Under the pieces are notes generated by a model. That model was not told the DNA's origin. It was given only the letters and a program-made list of their open reading frames with translations, and did no database searches. A DNA stretch of 64,000 bases from Marseilla massiliensis (lineage in GTDB: Bacteria; Bacteroidota; Bacteroidia; Bacteroidales; Bacteroidaceae). Shown here piece by piece: positions 35,340 to 43,497 of this stretch. The stretch lies in assembly GCF_016899955.1 (NCBI RefSeq), contig NZ_JACJJL010000011.1, positions 1 to 64,000 on the forward strand, read 5' to 3'. The translations under genes and the position numbers were made by a program. The number at the start of each line of letters is the position of its first letter. Positions within the stretch are counted from its first letter, which is position 1.

Positions 35340-35400
35340 TCAAACAGGCCGTATGGCGCTTCGGTATGGCCTGTTTCAGAATCCAAAACGGCCCGTTTCG
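35340..35400. repeat. 22-bp-period palindromic repeat array C (degenerate)
   Basis: Three units start at 35340, 35361 and 35383 (21 and 22 bp apart), variants of GCAAWACGGCCCGTTTYG; the last, CCAAAACGGCCCGTTTCG, is nearly consensus. Flanking GC-rich fragments (AGGGCCGT at 35333, GGGCCCGAACG at 35402) may be worn outer units. Confidence 0.65.
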
Positions 35401-35572
35401 TGGGCCCGAACGATGGCTGTTGCAAGTGGCTGGATGCCAGGCGGTTGGCCACAACGTGAGTTGCCGCTGCATTTAAGCATGAAAATGTTAACGGCAGCGC
35501 GAGCCTGCCAGACGCCGTAAGGCCAAATTTCAGATAACCGGCATGCAAAAACTAAAAAATGGCGCCTGAAAT

Positions 35573-35603
35573 TTTGGTATGCCGAAATTTATTTGTAACT
35601 TTG
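35573..35603 (+). promoter_or_regulatory. promoter of rpmE2
   Basis: TTTG (35573-35576), 19 nt, TAACTTTG (35596-35603). Both boxes perfect; ~42-nt leader. Confidence 0.8.
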
Positions 35604-35651
35604 CAGCCCAAAGCGAATATATTCAATAACAAACAATAATTTAAAGTTAAA

Positions 35652-35906
35652 ATGAAAAAAGGTATTCACCCAGAAAACTATCGCCCCGTCGTATTCAAGG
35701 ATATGTCCAACGGCGATATGTTCCTTTCACGTTCTACGTGCAAGACAAACGACACTGTGGAATTTGAAGGCGAGACTTACCCGGTCGTAAAATTGGAAAT
35801 CTCGAGCACCTCGCACCCGTTCTATACCGGCAAGAGCAAGCTCGTTGACACAGCGGGTCGTGTTGATAAGTTCATGAGCCGTTACGGTAAGGCTGCTAAG
35901 AAATAA
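35652..35906 (+). CDS. rpmE2: 50S ribosomal protein L31 type B
   Basis: 84 residues, large-subunit ribosomal protein bL31. It begins [17 protein letters not shown] and contains [12 protein letters not shown] and [29 protein letters not shown]. The CxxC zinc ligands of type A are absent, which identifies the zinc-free type B form. In many bacteria the B form replaces the zinc form under zinc limitation; in Bacteroidetes it is often the only copy. Monocistronic with its own promoter and terminator. Confidence 0.95.
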   Translation: MKKGIHPENYRPVVFKDMSNGDMFLSRSTCKTNDTVEFEGETYPVVKLEISSTSHPFYTGKSKLVDTAGRVDKFMSRYGKAAKK

Positions 35907-35926
35907 GATACATCCTACCTTAATAT

Positions 35927-35974
35927 ATAAAAGGCGCGCCCGTGTAGTTGCAGATTCCCGGGAGCGCCTTTTTT
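35927..35974 (+). terminator. terminator of rpmE2
   Basis: AAAAGGCGC and GCGCCTTTT form the stem around a GC-rich loop, followed by TTTT. Confidence 0.85.
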
Positions 35975-35993
35975 ACGTGCAATTGTTCCATTG

Positions 35994-36926
35994 ATGATTA
36001 AAACATATTATTTCGCGTCATTGGCTCTTGCCTTGGCGGTGTCTGCAGCCTCGTGCAGCTCAGACTATGCCAACGGTGGTTCGGATGAAACGTCAGGCAA
36101 TGCCAATGCAAATAGCACAATATTGACTGGCGAAGCCGGAAGGCTTGAGTTTCCAAAAGTACGCAACGACGGGCACAGCATGGTTGTTGTGCATTATACC
36201 GACGGTTACGGGCTCAACTATTCTGTAGAATGGGATTGTGAGAAACGGGCGCAACGCTGGACATGCTATGCCATGTACAATGCCAACAGCGTGACAAACT
36301 GGAACCGAAACAACTGGAAGAATGCCACATGGCAGGGAAAACAGTGGCATTCCGACCCGTTCCAGGAAGACCCCGACCTGCCGGAATACTGCCGTACCAC
36401 GCTATCCGACTACCGTGGGTCGGGATTCAACCGCGGCCACATCTGCCCTTCGGCCGACCGCCTGTGCTCCATGGATGCCAACGGGCAGACGTTCTACCTG
36501 TCGAACATGCAGCCACAGTACTACAACTTCAACGCAGGGCTTTGGGAAAAGATGGAGGAGCAGGTGCGCTCGTGGAACCGAAGCTCATTCAGAGACACGC
36601 TATATGTTTGCAATGGCGGCACCATCGAAGACTATGGGGCCACCAAGGGAGTTATGGGGCATACCTCGTCGGGCCTCATCGTGCCTCGCTATTTCTTCAT
36701 GGCCCTGCTTTGCAAGAAAGGCGACACGTACAAGGCCATCGGCTTGTGGGCCGAGCACATCAACGCTGACCATTCTTCCGACAAGCTGAGCGACTATGCC
36801 GTGTCTATAGACGAACTGGAGCAGCTCACCGGGATTGATTTCTTCTGCAACCTGCCCGACGACACCGAGAGGCGTGTCGAGTCAATATCAAGTGACAATG
36901 CAATCAGGGCCTGGGGGCTGAGGTGA
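35994..36926 (+). CDS. DNA/RNA non-specific endonuclease (NUC family) lipoprotein
   Basis: A 310-residue exported nuclease. Signal MIKTYYFASLALALAVSAASC with lipobox Cys; a Ser/Asn-rich linker (~22-45); then a NUC (Serratia nuclease-like) domain. The catalytic motif, usually DRGH, is here NRGH within SGFNRGHICPSADR (His ~149); downstream are FYLSNMQPQ and LWEKMEEQVR with the conserved Asn and Glu. The start was set at the ATG at 35994 rather than a TTG one codon earlier. It could degrade extracellular DNA or RNA for uptake, fitting the nearby EEP nuclease and TonB operon, though it is a separate transcript. Confidence 0.88.
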   Translation: MIKTYYFASLALALAVSAASCSSDYANGGSDETSGNANANSTILTGEAGRLEFPKVRNDGHSMVVVHYTDGYGLNYSVEWDCEKRAQRWTCYAMYNANSVTNWNRNNWKNATWQGKQWHSDPFQEDPDLPEYCRTTLSDYRGSGFNRGHICPSADRLCSMDANGQTFYLSNMQPQYYNFNAGLWEKMEEQVRSWNRSSFRDTLYVCNGGTIEDYGATKGVMGHTSSGLIVPRYFFMALLCKKGDTYKAIGLWAEHINADHSSDKLSDYAVSIDELEQLTGIDFFCNLPDDTERRVESISSDNAIRAWGLR

Positions 36927-37003
36927 GTGCTTCATTCAGGGCTCGCAGTGGGGCAGACGCAAAGGGTTGATATTAATAAAATGCTTAATTTGTCTGCCCA
37001 AAG

Positions 37004-37035
37004 TTTGGTTTTGAGCGGGAAAATCAGTATTTTTG
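37004..37035 (+). promoter_or_regulatory. promoter of the glutathione peroxidase-trxB operon
   Basis: TTTG (37004-37007), 20 nt, TATTTTTG (37028-37035). Both boxes perfect; ~35-nt leader. Confidence 0.8.
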
Positions 37036-37075
37036 CGTCACCTAACAACAAGACACAAACTATTGTAATAAAGAA

Positions 37076-37630
37076 ATGAAGACTGTTTATGATTTCTCTG
37101 TCAAAGACAGAAAAGGAAAAGACGTATCGTTGAAAGAGTATTCCAACGAAGTGCTCCTCATTGTAAATACCGCCACCAAGTGCGGATTTACACCGCAGTA
37201 TGAGGAACTGGAAAAACTCTACGAGAAATACCATGGCCAGGGATTTGAGATATTGGATTTCCCGTGTAATCAGTTTGGCCAGCAGGCTCCCGGAACAGAC
37301 GAGGCCATCCACAGTTTCTGTAAGCTGACCTATGGCACGGAGTTCCCACGGTTCAAGAAGGTGAAGGTAAACGGTGACGACGCAGACCCGTTGTTCAAGT
37401 TCCTCAAGGAGCAGAAGGGCTTTGCCGGCTGGGACATGAGCCATCCGCTGGCCACGGTGCTCGACGACATGCTGTCGAAGGAAGACCCTGACTACAAGGA
37501 GAAGGCCGACATAAAATGGAACTTCACAAAGTTCCTGACAAACAAGCTGGGCATGGTGGTAGAGCGTTTCGAGCCCACCGAGAGCATCGACAACATTGCC
37601 GCCAAGATAGAGGAGTTGCTGAAAAAATAA
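37076..37630 (+). CDS. glutathione peroxidase-family thiol peroxidase
   Basis: A 184-residue thioredoxin-fold peroxidase that reduces hydroperoxides. The active site is Cys36 in NTATKCGFTPQY (a Cys rather than selenocysteine form). Other family motifs: FPCNQFGQQAPGT (Gln of the tetrad) and WNFTKFL (Trp/Asn). Cys form enzymes mostly use thioredoxin as electron donor, which fits the gene directly after it (trxB, 33 bp away). Cytosolic, no signal peptide. Likely an oxidative stress operon. Confidence 0.93.
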   Translation: MKTVYDFSVKDRKGKDVSLKEYSNEVLLIVNTATKCGFTPQYEELEKLYEKYHGQGFEILDFPCNQFGQQAPGTDEAIHSFCKLTYGTEFPRFKKVKVNGDDADPLFKFLKEQKGFAGWDMSHPLATVLDDMLSKEDPDYKEKADIKWNFTKFLTNKLGMVVERFEPTESIDNIAAKIEELLKK

Positions 37631-37663
37631 CCGGCTGAGGCCAAAAAACCGTAAAACAAGTAT

Positions 37664-38608
37664 ATGGAACAGAATACAGAGCACGTACGTTGCCTAATTG
37701 TTGGCAGTGGACCGGCGGGGTACACTGCTGCCATATATGCCGCGCGGGCCAACCTCAAGCCCGTTGAGTATTGCGGTATCCAACCCGGCGGACAGCTGAC
37801 CCAAACCACAACGGTGGAGAATTTTCCCGGTTACCCGCAAGGGGTCGACGGAAACCAGATGATGATGGACTTGCGCGAGCAGGCCGAGAGCTTCGGAACC
37901 GACATTCGCGACGGGGCCATCGTAAAGGCCGACTTGTCGAAGGCTCCCTACAGGCTTACAGCCGAAGACGGCCATGAGATACTTGCCGATACCGTGATTA
38001 TTGCGACGGGGGCTTCTGCAAAATACCTTGGGCTTGACGACGAGAAGAAGTACAACGGGCAAGGTGTGTCGGCATGTGCCACTTGCGACGGCTTTTTCTA
38101 CCGCAAGAAGACTGTTGCGGTAGTGGGAGGCGGCGACACTGCCTGTGAGGATGCGCTCTACCTGGCCGGCCTTGCCAAGAAGGTGTACATGATAGTGCGC
38201 AAGCCTTATCTGCGCGCTTCGAAGGTGATGCAGGAGCGTGTGCTTTCAACGGAGAACATCGAAGTGCTGTTTGAGCACAACACCCTGGGGCTGTTTGGCG
38301 CAAACGGGGTAGAGGGCGCCCATCTGGTAAAGCGCAAGGGCGAGCCCGACGAAGAGAAGGTGGACATCAGCATCGATGGCTTCTTCCTTGCCATAGGGCA
38401 TACCCCGAACAGCGAAGTGTTCCGTGAATGGCTTGACACCGACGAGGTGGGATATCTAAAGAAGATTGACGGTACGCCGCGTACGAAGGTTCCCGGAGTG
38501 TTCGTGGCAGGCGACGTGGCCGATCCTGTATATCGCCAGGCCATTACGGCTGCCGGCTCAGGTTGCCAGGCTGCCATAGAGGCAGAGCGCTACTTGCTCA
38601 ATGCTTGA
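37664..38608 (+). CDS. trxB: thioredoxin reductase
   Basis: A 314-residue FAD- and NADPH-dependent enzyme that reduces thioredoxin. FAD motif VGSGPAGYTAAIYAAR (~14-29), redox-active pair C138-A-T-C141 followed by DG, NADPH motif VGGGDTACEDALYLAG, and the C-terminal FAD motif GVFVAGDVAD. All key residues present, normal length. Forms an operon with the peroxidase and ends in a strong terminator. Confidence 0.96.
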   Translation: MEQNTEHVRCLIVGSGPAGYTAAIYAARANLKPVEYCGIQPGGQLTQTTTVENFPGYPQGVDGNQMMMDLREQAESFGTDIRDGAIVKADLSKAPYRLTAEDGHEILADTVIIATGASAKYLGLDDEKKYNGQGVSACATCDGFFYRKKTVAVVGGGDTACEDALYLAGLAKKVYMIVRKPYLRASKVMQERVLSTENIEVLFEHNTLGLFGANGVEGAHLVKRKGEPDEEKVDISIDGFFLAIGHTPNSEVFREWLDTDEVGYLKKIDGTPRTKVPGVFVAGDVADPVYRQAITAAGSGCQAAIEAERYLLNA

Positions 38609-38646
38609 CGGCAGGCAGCCTGTCGTGGCTGTATAAAATATGGAAG

Positions 38647-38682
38647 CGGCCCCACAGACACTCTTGTCTGTGGGGCCGTTTT
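38647..38682 (+). terminator. terminator of trxB operon
   Basis: CGGCCCCACAGAC (38647-38659) pairs perfectly with GTCTGTGGGGCCG (38666-38678), followed by TTTT. Confidence 0.9.
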
Positions 38683-38733
38683 GCAATCGTGCGATGTGAA
38701 GGCGTTGCCTTTTCCCGGGGATTGTCGCAACCT

Positions 38734-39384
38734 TCAGCTGTTCAGTTTGCTTATTATGCCCGCCAATTGCGAAAAGTCGCTTATGCGGTAGTCGGCTTCT
38801 CCCAGCTCTTCAATCTTTCCATTGCCGTAAGTCACGGCACAGGTAACGGCACCGGCTGCGCGTCCCATGTCAATGTCATACCTCGTGTCGCCAACCATGA
38901 TGGCTTCATCGGCTCTGCTTCCTGTTTCACCAAGTATTCTGATTATCATGTCGGGAGCCGGCTTTGGGTGCTTTACATCATTAGCTGCCACCACGATTTG
39001 CACATAGCCATCGAGGGCCATGTCGTCAAGGAAAGCCAGCAGCGAATGGCGGCTGCGGCTGCTGGCTATACATATCTTCATCCCGGAGTTGTGAAGTTGC
39101 TTTATTGTTTCGACAACGTTGGGGAACACTTGCACCTTGTAGTCGGCATTGTTGCGTGCAAATATCTCACGGTATGTCGACTCACACCGTGCTGCGGTAA
39201 CATCGTCCATGGGCATCAGCTGGCTGAAACACTGCCTCAGAGGCAGGCCAATCATAGCTGCGCATTGTGCGTCCGACTGCATGGGCAACCCGACTGCGTC
39301 CAAAGTTTGCTGCATTGTCCTTACTATCAGGCTGCAGGTGTCTCCTATGGTTCCGTCAAAATCAAGAATAACTGTATTAATCAT
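38734..39384 (-). CDS. HAD-superfamily phosphatase (phosphoglycolate phosphatase-like)
   Basis: A 216-residue haloacid dehalogenase-like hydrolase. Motif I LDFDGTIGDT (nucleophile Asp), motif II IASSRSRHS (Ser/Thr), Lys in NDVKHPKPAPDM, motif III MVGDTRYDIDMGRAAG. The helical cap between residues ~15 and 85 is of the C1 type of Gph/PgmB relatives. Substrate not inferable. It starts 22 bp after the transporter gene, so it is probably co-transcribed. Confidence 0.88.
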   Translation of the reverse strand: MINTVILDFDGTIGDTCSLIVRTMQQTLDAVGLPMQSDAQCAAMIGLPLRQCFSQLMPMDDVTAARCESTYREIFARNNADYKVQVFPNVVETIKQLHNSGMKICIASSRSRHSLLAFLDDMALDGYVQIVVAANDVKHPKPAPDMIIRILGETGSRADEAIMVGDTRYDIDMGRAAGAVTCAVTYGNGKIEELGEADYRISDFSQLAGIISKLNS

Positions 39385-39405
39385 TGTTCGTTGTTAAAGT
39401 GGTTG

Positions 39406-40854
39406 TTAGGCTCTTTGGCTGTGGTTGCTGCCTTGCCAGCCCCTGCCAGAAAAGCACAGAAGCCCTGCAAAGGTGAGGGCACCGTTGAGCAGCAGGAGTT
39501 CGTAGCCGAAGTGGTAGCCCGTAAGCACAGGCACCAAGTGGTCTATGGCAAGGCACACCAGAGGCGATGCGATGGCGATGTATGGCACGGCTGCGTCGAG
39601 CGTCTGCCGTTTGATCAGCATGCCAAAGGCAAATAGACCGAGCAGAGGGCCGTAAGTGTAAGAGCACAGAGTGTATATCGCATTGAGCACGCTGGTAGAG
39701 TTGATTGCGCGGAAAAGCAAGATAAAGGCTATGAACACCATGCAGACTGCAATGTGCGCCCGGCGTCTGAGGCGTTCGTCGCCGCCTCGCCCGGCAATGT
39801 CGATGCAAAAGCTGGTGGTCAGTGCCGTCAGTGCTGAGTCGGCACTGCTGAACGCGGCAGCAACAATGCCTATGGTGAAAAGCACAACGACTGCAGTGCC
39901 GAGCTGGCCGGTGGCCGCAAACATGGGCAGGAGCTCGTCGCCGTTTGCCGGCAGTGGCACTCCCTTCTGTGAAGCCAATTGCACAAGCAACACACCCAAG
40001 GCCAGGAAAAGAAGGTTGGCGGGGAAGAAAGCGAAGCCATAGGTACACATGTCTTTCTGCGCCTCGCGCAAAGTCTTGCACGTCAGGTTCTTTTGCATCA
40101 TGTCTTGGTCTAGCCCCGTCATCACGACAACGATGAAAGCACCGCTTACAAATTGCTTCCAGAAGTTCTGTGTCGACATCCAGTCGTCAAACACAAATAT
40201 GCGGCTCATGGGGTCGAGGGCCACTGAGCGTGCCGCCTCGCCCATGTTCATGTCCATTGACGAGGCAACATTGGCGATGATAAGCATTAGTGACGTGAAA
40301 AGGCAAATGGTCTGGAACGAGTCTGTCCAGACCAAGGTCTTGATGCCTCCGCGGTGTGTGTACAGCCATATCAGGGCCACCATGCACGATGCCGTGGCAA
40401 AGAATGGTATGCCAAAGTCGTCGCACACGAACGCCTGGACGATGAGACATACCACATAAAACCGCAACGAGGCACCCAGAATCTTTGAAAGCAGGAAATA
40501 CCAGGCCCCGGTCTTGTAGGCCATCTTGCCTATGCGCGATTCGAGATATGAATATATCGTGGTCAGGTTGAGCCGGTAATAGAGCGGCAGCAGTATGAAT
40601 GCCACAATGAAGTAGCCGGGTATGAACCCGAGGCATGTCTGAAGGTAGGTCATGCCAGACGTTGTGACCATGCCCGGAACAGACACGTAGGTGACGCCAG
40701 ATATGGATGCCCCAACCATGCCGAACGCTACCATGTACCATGGCGAACGTCGGTCGGCCCGGTAGAAAGTGTTGTTTGTTGCCCTCCGTCCGGTTACCCT
40801 GCTTACGGCAAAGAGCGCGGCGAAATACGCCAAGAGCGTAATTATTATTATCAT
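39406..40854 (-). CDS. sodium:solute symporter (SSS family)
   Basis: A 482-residue inner-membrane transporter with about 13 hydrophobic helices. SSS signatures: WYMVAFGMVGASISGVTYVSVPG near the start, YLESRIGKMAYKTG, a TDSFQTICLF helix, the GLDQDMMQKNLTCK segment (typical of the SSS core), and AAFSSADSALTALTTSF, which carries the Na2-site serines. Substrate unknown (sugars, sialic acid and others are transported by the family). The start codon lies only 4 bases after a TAACTTTG box, implying a leaderless transcript unless translation begins later. Confidence 0.88.
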   Translation of the reverse strand: MIIIITLLAYFAALFAVSRVTGRRATNNTFYRADRRSPWYMVAFGMVGASISGVTYVSVPGMVTTSGMTYLQTCLGFIPGYFIVAFILLPLYYRLNLTTIYSYLESRIGKMAYKTGAWYFLLSKILGASLRFYVVCLIVQAFVCDDFGIPFFATASCMVALIWLYTHRGGIKTLVWTDSFQTICLFTSLMLIIANVASSMDMNMGEAARSVALDPMSRIFVFDDWMSTQNFWKQFVSGAFIVVVMTGLDQDMMQKNLTCKTLREAQKDMCTYGFAFFPANLLFLALGVLLVQLASQKGVPLPANGDELLPMFAATGQLGTAVVVLFTIGIVAAAFSSADSALTALTTSFCIDIAGRGGDERLRRRAHIAVCMVFIAFILLFRAINSTSVLNAIYTLCSYTYGPLLGLFAFGMLIKRQTLDAAVPYIAIASPLVCLAIDHLVPVLTGYHFGYELLLLNGALTFAGLLCFSGRGWQGSNHSQRA

Positions 40855-40858
40855 GATG

Positions 40859-40866
40859 CAAAGTTA
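40859..40866 (-). promoter_or_regulatory. -7 box immediately before the SSS gene
   Basis: Minus-strand TAACTTTG followed by CATC and the ATG. The spacing predicts transcription starting at or next to the start codon. Confidence 0.5.
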
Positions 40867-40976
40867 CGAAAAAACTGCGTAATTGTGCGTTCGCTATTTT
40901 GCAAACTTTAATATGAGGGATAAACAAACTTGCTTTCATTTGGTGCCCTTGCATGGCTTGCAACTTGGTCTGGCGT

Positions 40977-41363
40977 TTATTCTGAAATCTCTATGCAGTT
41001 GCCTTCCGGGTCGGCCACGGTGCTCTCATAGTATCCGTCGCCCGTGGTCCTTGGGTTGCTCAGTATGGCATATCCGTCGTTTCTCAGCCTTTCGGTTAAT
41101 TTGTCTACCGCTTCTTTGCTGCCCACGGAGATTGAAAAATGGGCGAGGCCAGCCATGTCACAGCCCTGTTCTTTGACATGCCTGCCGGGTGTGTGCATTA
41201 GTTCTATGCGCGTAGTGCCATCGCCAAAAGACAAGAAGTAAGATGTAAATCTCTTCGTCGGGTTGGTGTATTTGTCGCCGCATGCCAAGTCAAAGTATCT
41301 TGTATAAAATGCCTTGAGCCTTTCGATGTCTGCTGCCCAAATCGCAATGTGGTCTATTTTCAT
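40977..41363 (-). CDS. VOC/glyoxalase-fold protein
   Basis: A 128-residue vicinal oxygen chelate domain protein with two beta-alpha-beta-beta-beta modules. Metal-ligand candidates: His in KIDHIAIWA, Glu in RIELMHTPG, His in LAHFSISVG and Glu in CIEISE. It resembles methylglyoxal-handling lactoylglutathione lyase-like or SMU1112c-type proteins; the reaction is uncertain. The start was set at MKIDHIAIW; the frame extends 30 codons further without signal or homology. Confidence 0.85.
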   Translation of the reverse strand: MKIDHIAIWAADIERLKAFYTRYFDLACGDKYTNPTKRFTSYFLSFGDGTTRIELMHTPGRHVKEQGCDMAGLAHFSISVGSKEAVDKLTERLRNDGYAILSNPRTTGDGYYESTVADPEGNCIEISE

Positions 41364-41400
41364 GCCTCGATGTTCTTGTTTGTATGCTCTAATGAAACGT

Positions 41401-41482
41401 GCAAACAGCCTTATGCAATCGTGTGTCTCAACCGTTGGGGTTGCAACAGGCAATTAATGCCATGGTGCATAAGGCTGTTTGC
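41401..41482. repeat. 17-bp perfect inverted repeat with 48-bp spacer
   Basis: GCAAACAGCCTTATGCA (41401-41417) is mirrored exactly at 41466-41482. It lies between the stop of the Ser/Arg-rich protein gene and the start of the VOC gene, with no T-run on the minus strand. It could be a regulatory stem or a palindromic element. Confidence 0.6.
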
Positions 41483-41511
41483 CAGATGTTTTTATTGAAT
41501 TTCGCCGTGCT

Positions 41512-42555
41512 CTATCGCCGTCCGCTGAATCCGTTGCCGGAGCTTGTGGTGCCTTGGCGTGTGCCTGCGCTTCGCGTAGATGCGCCGGAGTTGCCACGTG
41601 TAGAGCGGAAAGAGCCGCTTTGCATGCTACTTGAAGGCCTCGAGCTGCGGAAGTTGCTTGAAGGCGTATTGCTTCTTATTGTATTTGTTGTCGACGTGTT
41701 GTTGCGCCTCGTGTTGCTGAACGACCCGCTGTTCCTGGCTCCGCCGAATGTCGTAGTGCGCATCGTTGAGTTGGGCTGCCGTGTGGTTGTTGTGACGTCC
41801 GGCCTGCGGAAGCCCGAGCTTCCGGTGCTTACTTTGGTGGCGTTGAACGTGTTCGACTTGCTTGAGTTGTCGCCAATGCGGAATGTTCCATTAGAAGAAG
41901 GGCGGTTGGCAGTGGTGTTTGTCCTGCTGTCTCTGAACGAACCGCTGCGGCGGCTGTTGCCGAATCGGTTGTTGTCGTTGCCGTTGTTCACTGTGACGCG
42001 GGTCGAACTGTTGCCTCCGGCACGCTTGCCCCTGAAGTCACCCCTGTCCCAGCTGTCGCGCATTCCGCCGCGATGAGCCGAATTGTGGTAGTGGTCGCGG
42101 TGAGCGTGGTAATAACTTCGGCCGCCGTTGCTTCTCCAGCTGTGTCCTCCCCGGTATGATATATAAATGGTGGGGCGGCTGAAGTAGAAGTAGTTCCGCC
42201 TGGGATAGCGCGCATAGATGGCAAAGTGCCAGAAGCCGTCAGACCAGTACAGCGGGCGGTAGAAGTAGGATGCAGCGCAGAAGGCATCCCATTGCCATTG
42301 CAGCAGGATATAGCTCATGTCGAGGTTTCGCCTGCGCCAGTAGTCGCTGTATACGTCGTCTACAGTTGCAACGCCCATGAGGTAGTCGAGGTTTATTTCG
42401 TAGGCGGCGTCATACTGGTCGGGAGTTAGGTTGAGTTCGTAAGCCATCTTGTCGGTAAGGAAGTAGGCTTCGCGACGTGCCTGCTCATAACTCATGGCCT
42501 TTGTCGAGGCTGTGATGCAGAGCATTGCTATGAGAGTCATTATTAACTTTTTCAT
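41512..42555 (-). CDS. secreted low-complexity protein, unknown function
   Basis: 347 residues. Signal peptide MKKLIMTLIAMLCITASTKA, then a compact N-terminal domain (~20-125) rich in Tyr/Trp/Asp (YELNLTPDQYDAAYEINLDYL, DVYSDYWRRRNLDMSYILLQWQWDAF). From ~130 onward the protein is low complexity: His/Gly/Arg first, then Ser/Thr/Asn/Arg repeats to the end, ending NGFSGRR. The N-terminal pattern (signal plus NLTPDQ...YEIN) recurs in Bacteroidales proteins of unknown role. The basic, disordered tail could bind polyanions such as polysaccharide, DNA or lipid A (inference). The gene stands before the exopolysaccharide locus but is a separate unit. Confidence 0.75.
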   Translation of the reverse strand: MKKLIMTLIAMLCITASTKAMSYEQARREAYFLTDKMAYELNLTPDQYDAAYEINLDYLMGVATVDDVYSDYWRRRNLDMSYILLQWQWDAFCAASYFYRPLYWSDGFWHFAIYARYPRRNYFYFSRPTIYISYRGGHSWRSNGGRSYYHAHRDHYHNSAHRGGMRDSWDRGDFRGKRAGGNSSTRVTVNNGNDNNRFGNSRRSGSFRDSRTNTTANRPSSNGTFRIGDNSSKSNTFNATKVSTGSSGFRRPDVTTTTRQPNSTMRTTTFGGARNSGSFSNTRRNNTSTTNTIRSNTPSSNFRSSRPSSSMQSGSFRSTRGNSGASTRSAGTRQGTTSSGNGFSGRR

Positions 42556-42673
42556 GTCCTGACGTGTTTAATTCGTAAATCATGTTGCCTGATAGGAACG
42601 AACGGTATGCCGTGTGAAGTTTTCCACCATGGACAACCTGTTCTTCCATGGTGCAAAGTAAGAAGAAAATGCT

Positions 42674-42718
42674 GAAAAAAACAAGGGATTTCCCCTAAGC
42701 GTTACAGGGGGAATCCCT
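42674..42718 (-). terminator. terminator of the sugar transferase gene
   Basis: AGGGATTTCCCCT (42684-42696) pairs with AGGGGGAATCCCT (42706-42718), one mismatch. On the minus strand it is followed by TTG and a run of T. Confidence 0.85.
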
Positions 42719-42737
42719 AATGGAAAATGTTTTCTGT

Positions 42738-43322
42738 CTAGAATTTCTTGCCGAAGACTATGCTTACAAACGTTTTCACCAGTATGGTGAAGTCCATTCG
42801 CAGCGAATGGTGCTCGAGGTAATAGAGGTCGAGCTCGAGACGTTTGAGCATTTTCTCCATGGTGTCGGTATATCCGTTATACAGCGTGGCGTATGATGTC
42901 ACTCCCGGCCTGATCTTGTAGAGCAGTTCATATCGCGTGTCGTGCTCCATTATTTTGTCTATGAAATATTTTCGCTCAGGGCGGTAGCCTATGAAAGACA
43001 TGTCGCCTTTCAGCACATTCCACAATTGTGGCAGTTCGTCAAGATGGTGTGCGCGCAAGAACTTCCCCACTTTGGTGAGCCTGTTGTCGTTTTCATTTTG
43101 GCAAAGAGCCGGCCCGTCTTTCTCGGCGTCAACCCTCATGCTTCTGAATTTGTAGATCATGAACGGCTTGCCCCCTTTGCCTATTCGCTCTTGGCTGAAT
43201 GTTGCAGGTCCGCCGTCTTCCATTCTAATTGCGATGAAGCAAATTAAGAATAGAGGTGAGAAGACTATGATGGATATGGCCGCTATGATGAAGTCCAGGA
43301 TGCGTTTTATGTAATCTCCCAT
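42738..43322 (-). CDS. initiating sugar-phosphate transferase (bacterial sugar transferase family)
   Basis: A 194-residue membrane enzyme that moves a sugar-1-phosphate from a UDP-sugar to undecaprenyl phosphate, the first step of exopolysaccharide synthesis. N-terminal hydrophobic helix (~10-32), then the catalytic domain: ERIGKGGKPFMIYKFRSM, LTKVGKFLRAHHLDELPQLWNVLKGDMSFIGYRPER, and RPGVTSYATLYNGY. It is the short form (PglC-like), without the N-terminal membrane domain of WbaP. First-step gene of the locus, transcribed apart from the main operon. Confidence 0.92.
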   Translation of the reverse strand: MGDYIKRILDFIIAAISIIVFSPLFLICFIAIRMEDGGPATFSQERIGKGGKPFMIYKFRSMRVDAEKDGPALCQNENDNRLTKVGKFLRAHHLDELPQLWNVLKGDMSFIGYRPERKYFIDKIMEHDTRYELLYKIRPGVTSYATLYNGYTDTMEKMLKRLELDLYYLEHHSLRMDFTILVKTFVSIVFGKKF

Positions 43323-43497
43323 TGCGAATGTTTGTCTCTGCTTGTTGATTTTGCTCTTTTCTTGTAATAAAGAACGTCGCGAGCGTGATAATATTGCTTA
43401 TTAATGTTGAAAAAATTAAATTAATTTATTTTAGCCATTGTGCAGCCGCAAACATGGCGCAACAAATGTAATCGGGCCGTTGCGCCGCCGCCTCCCG

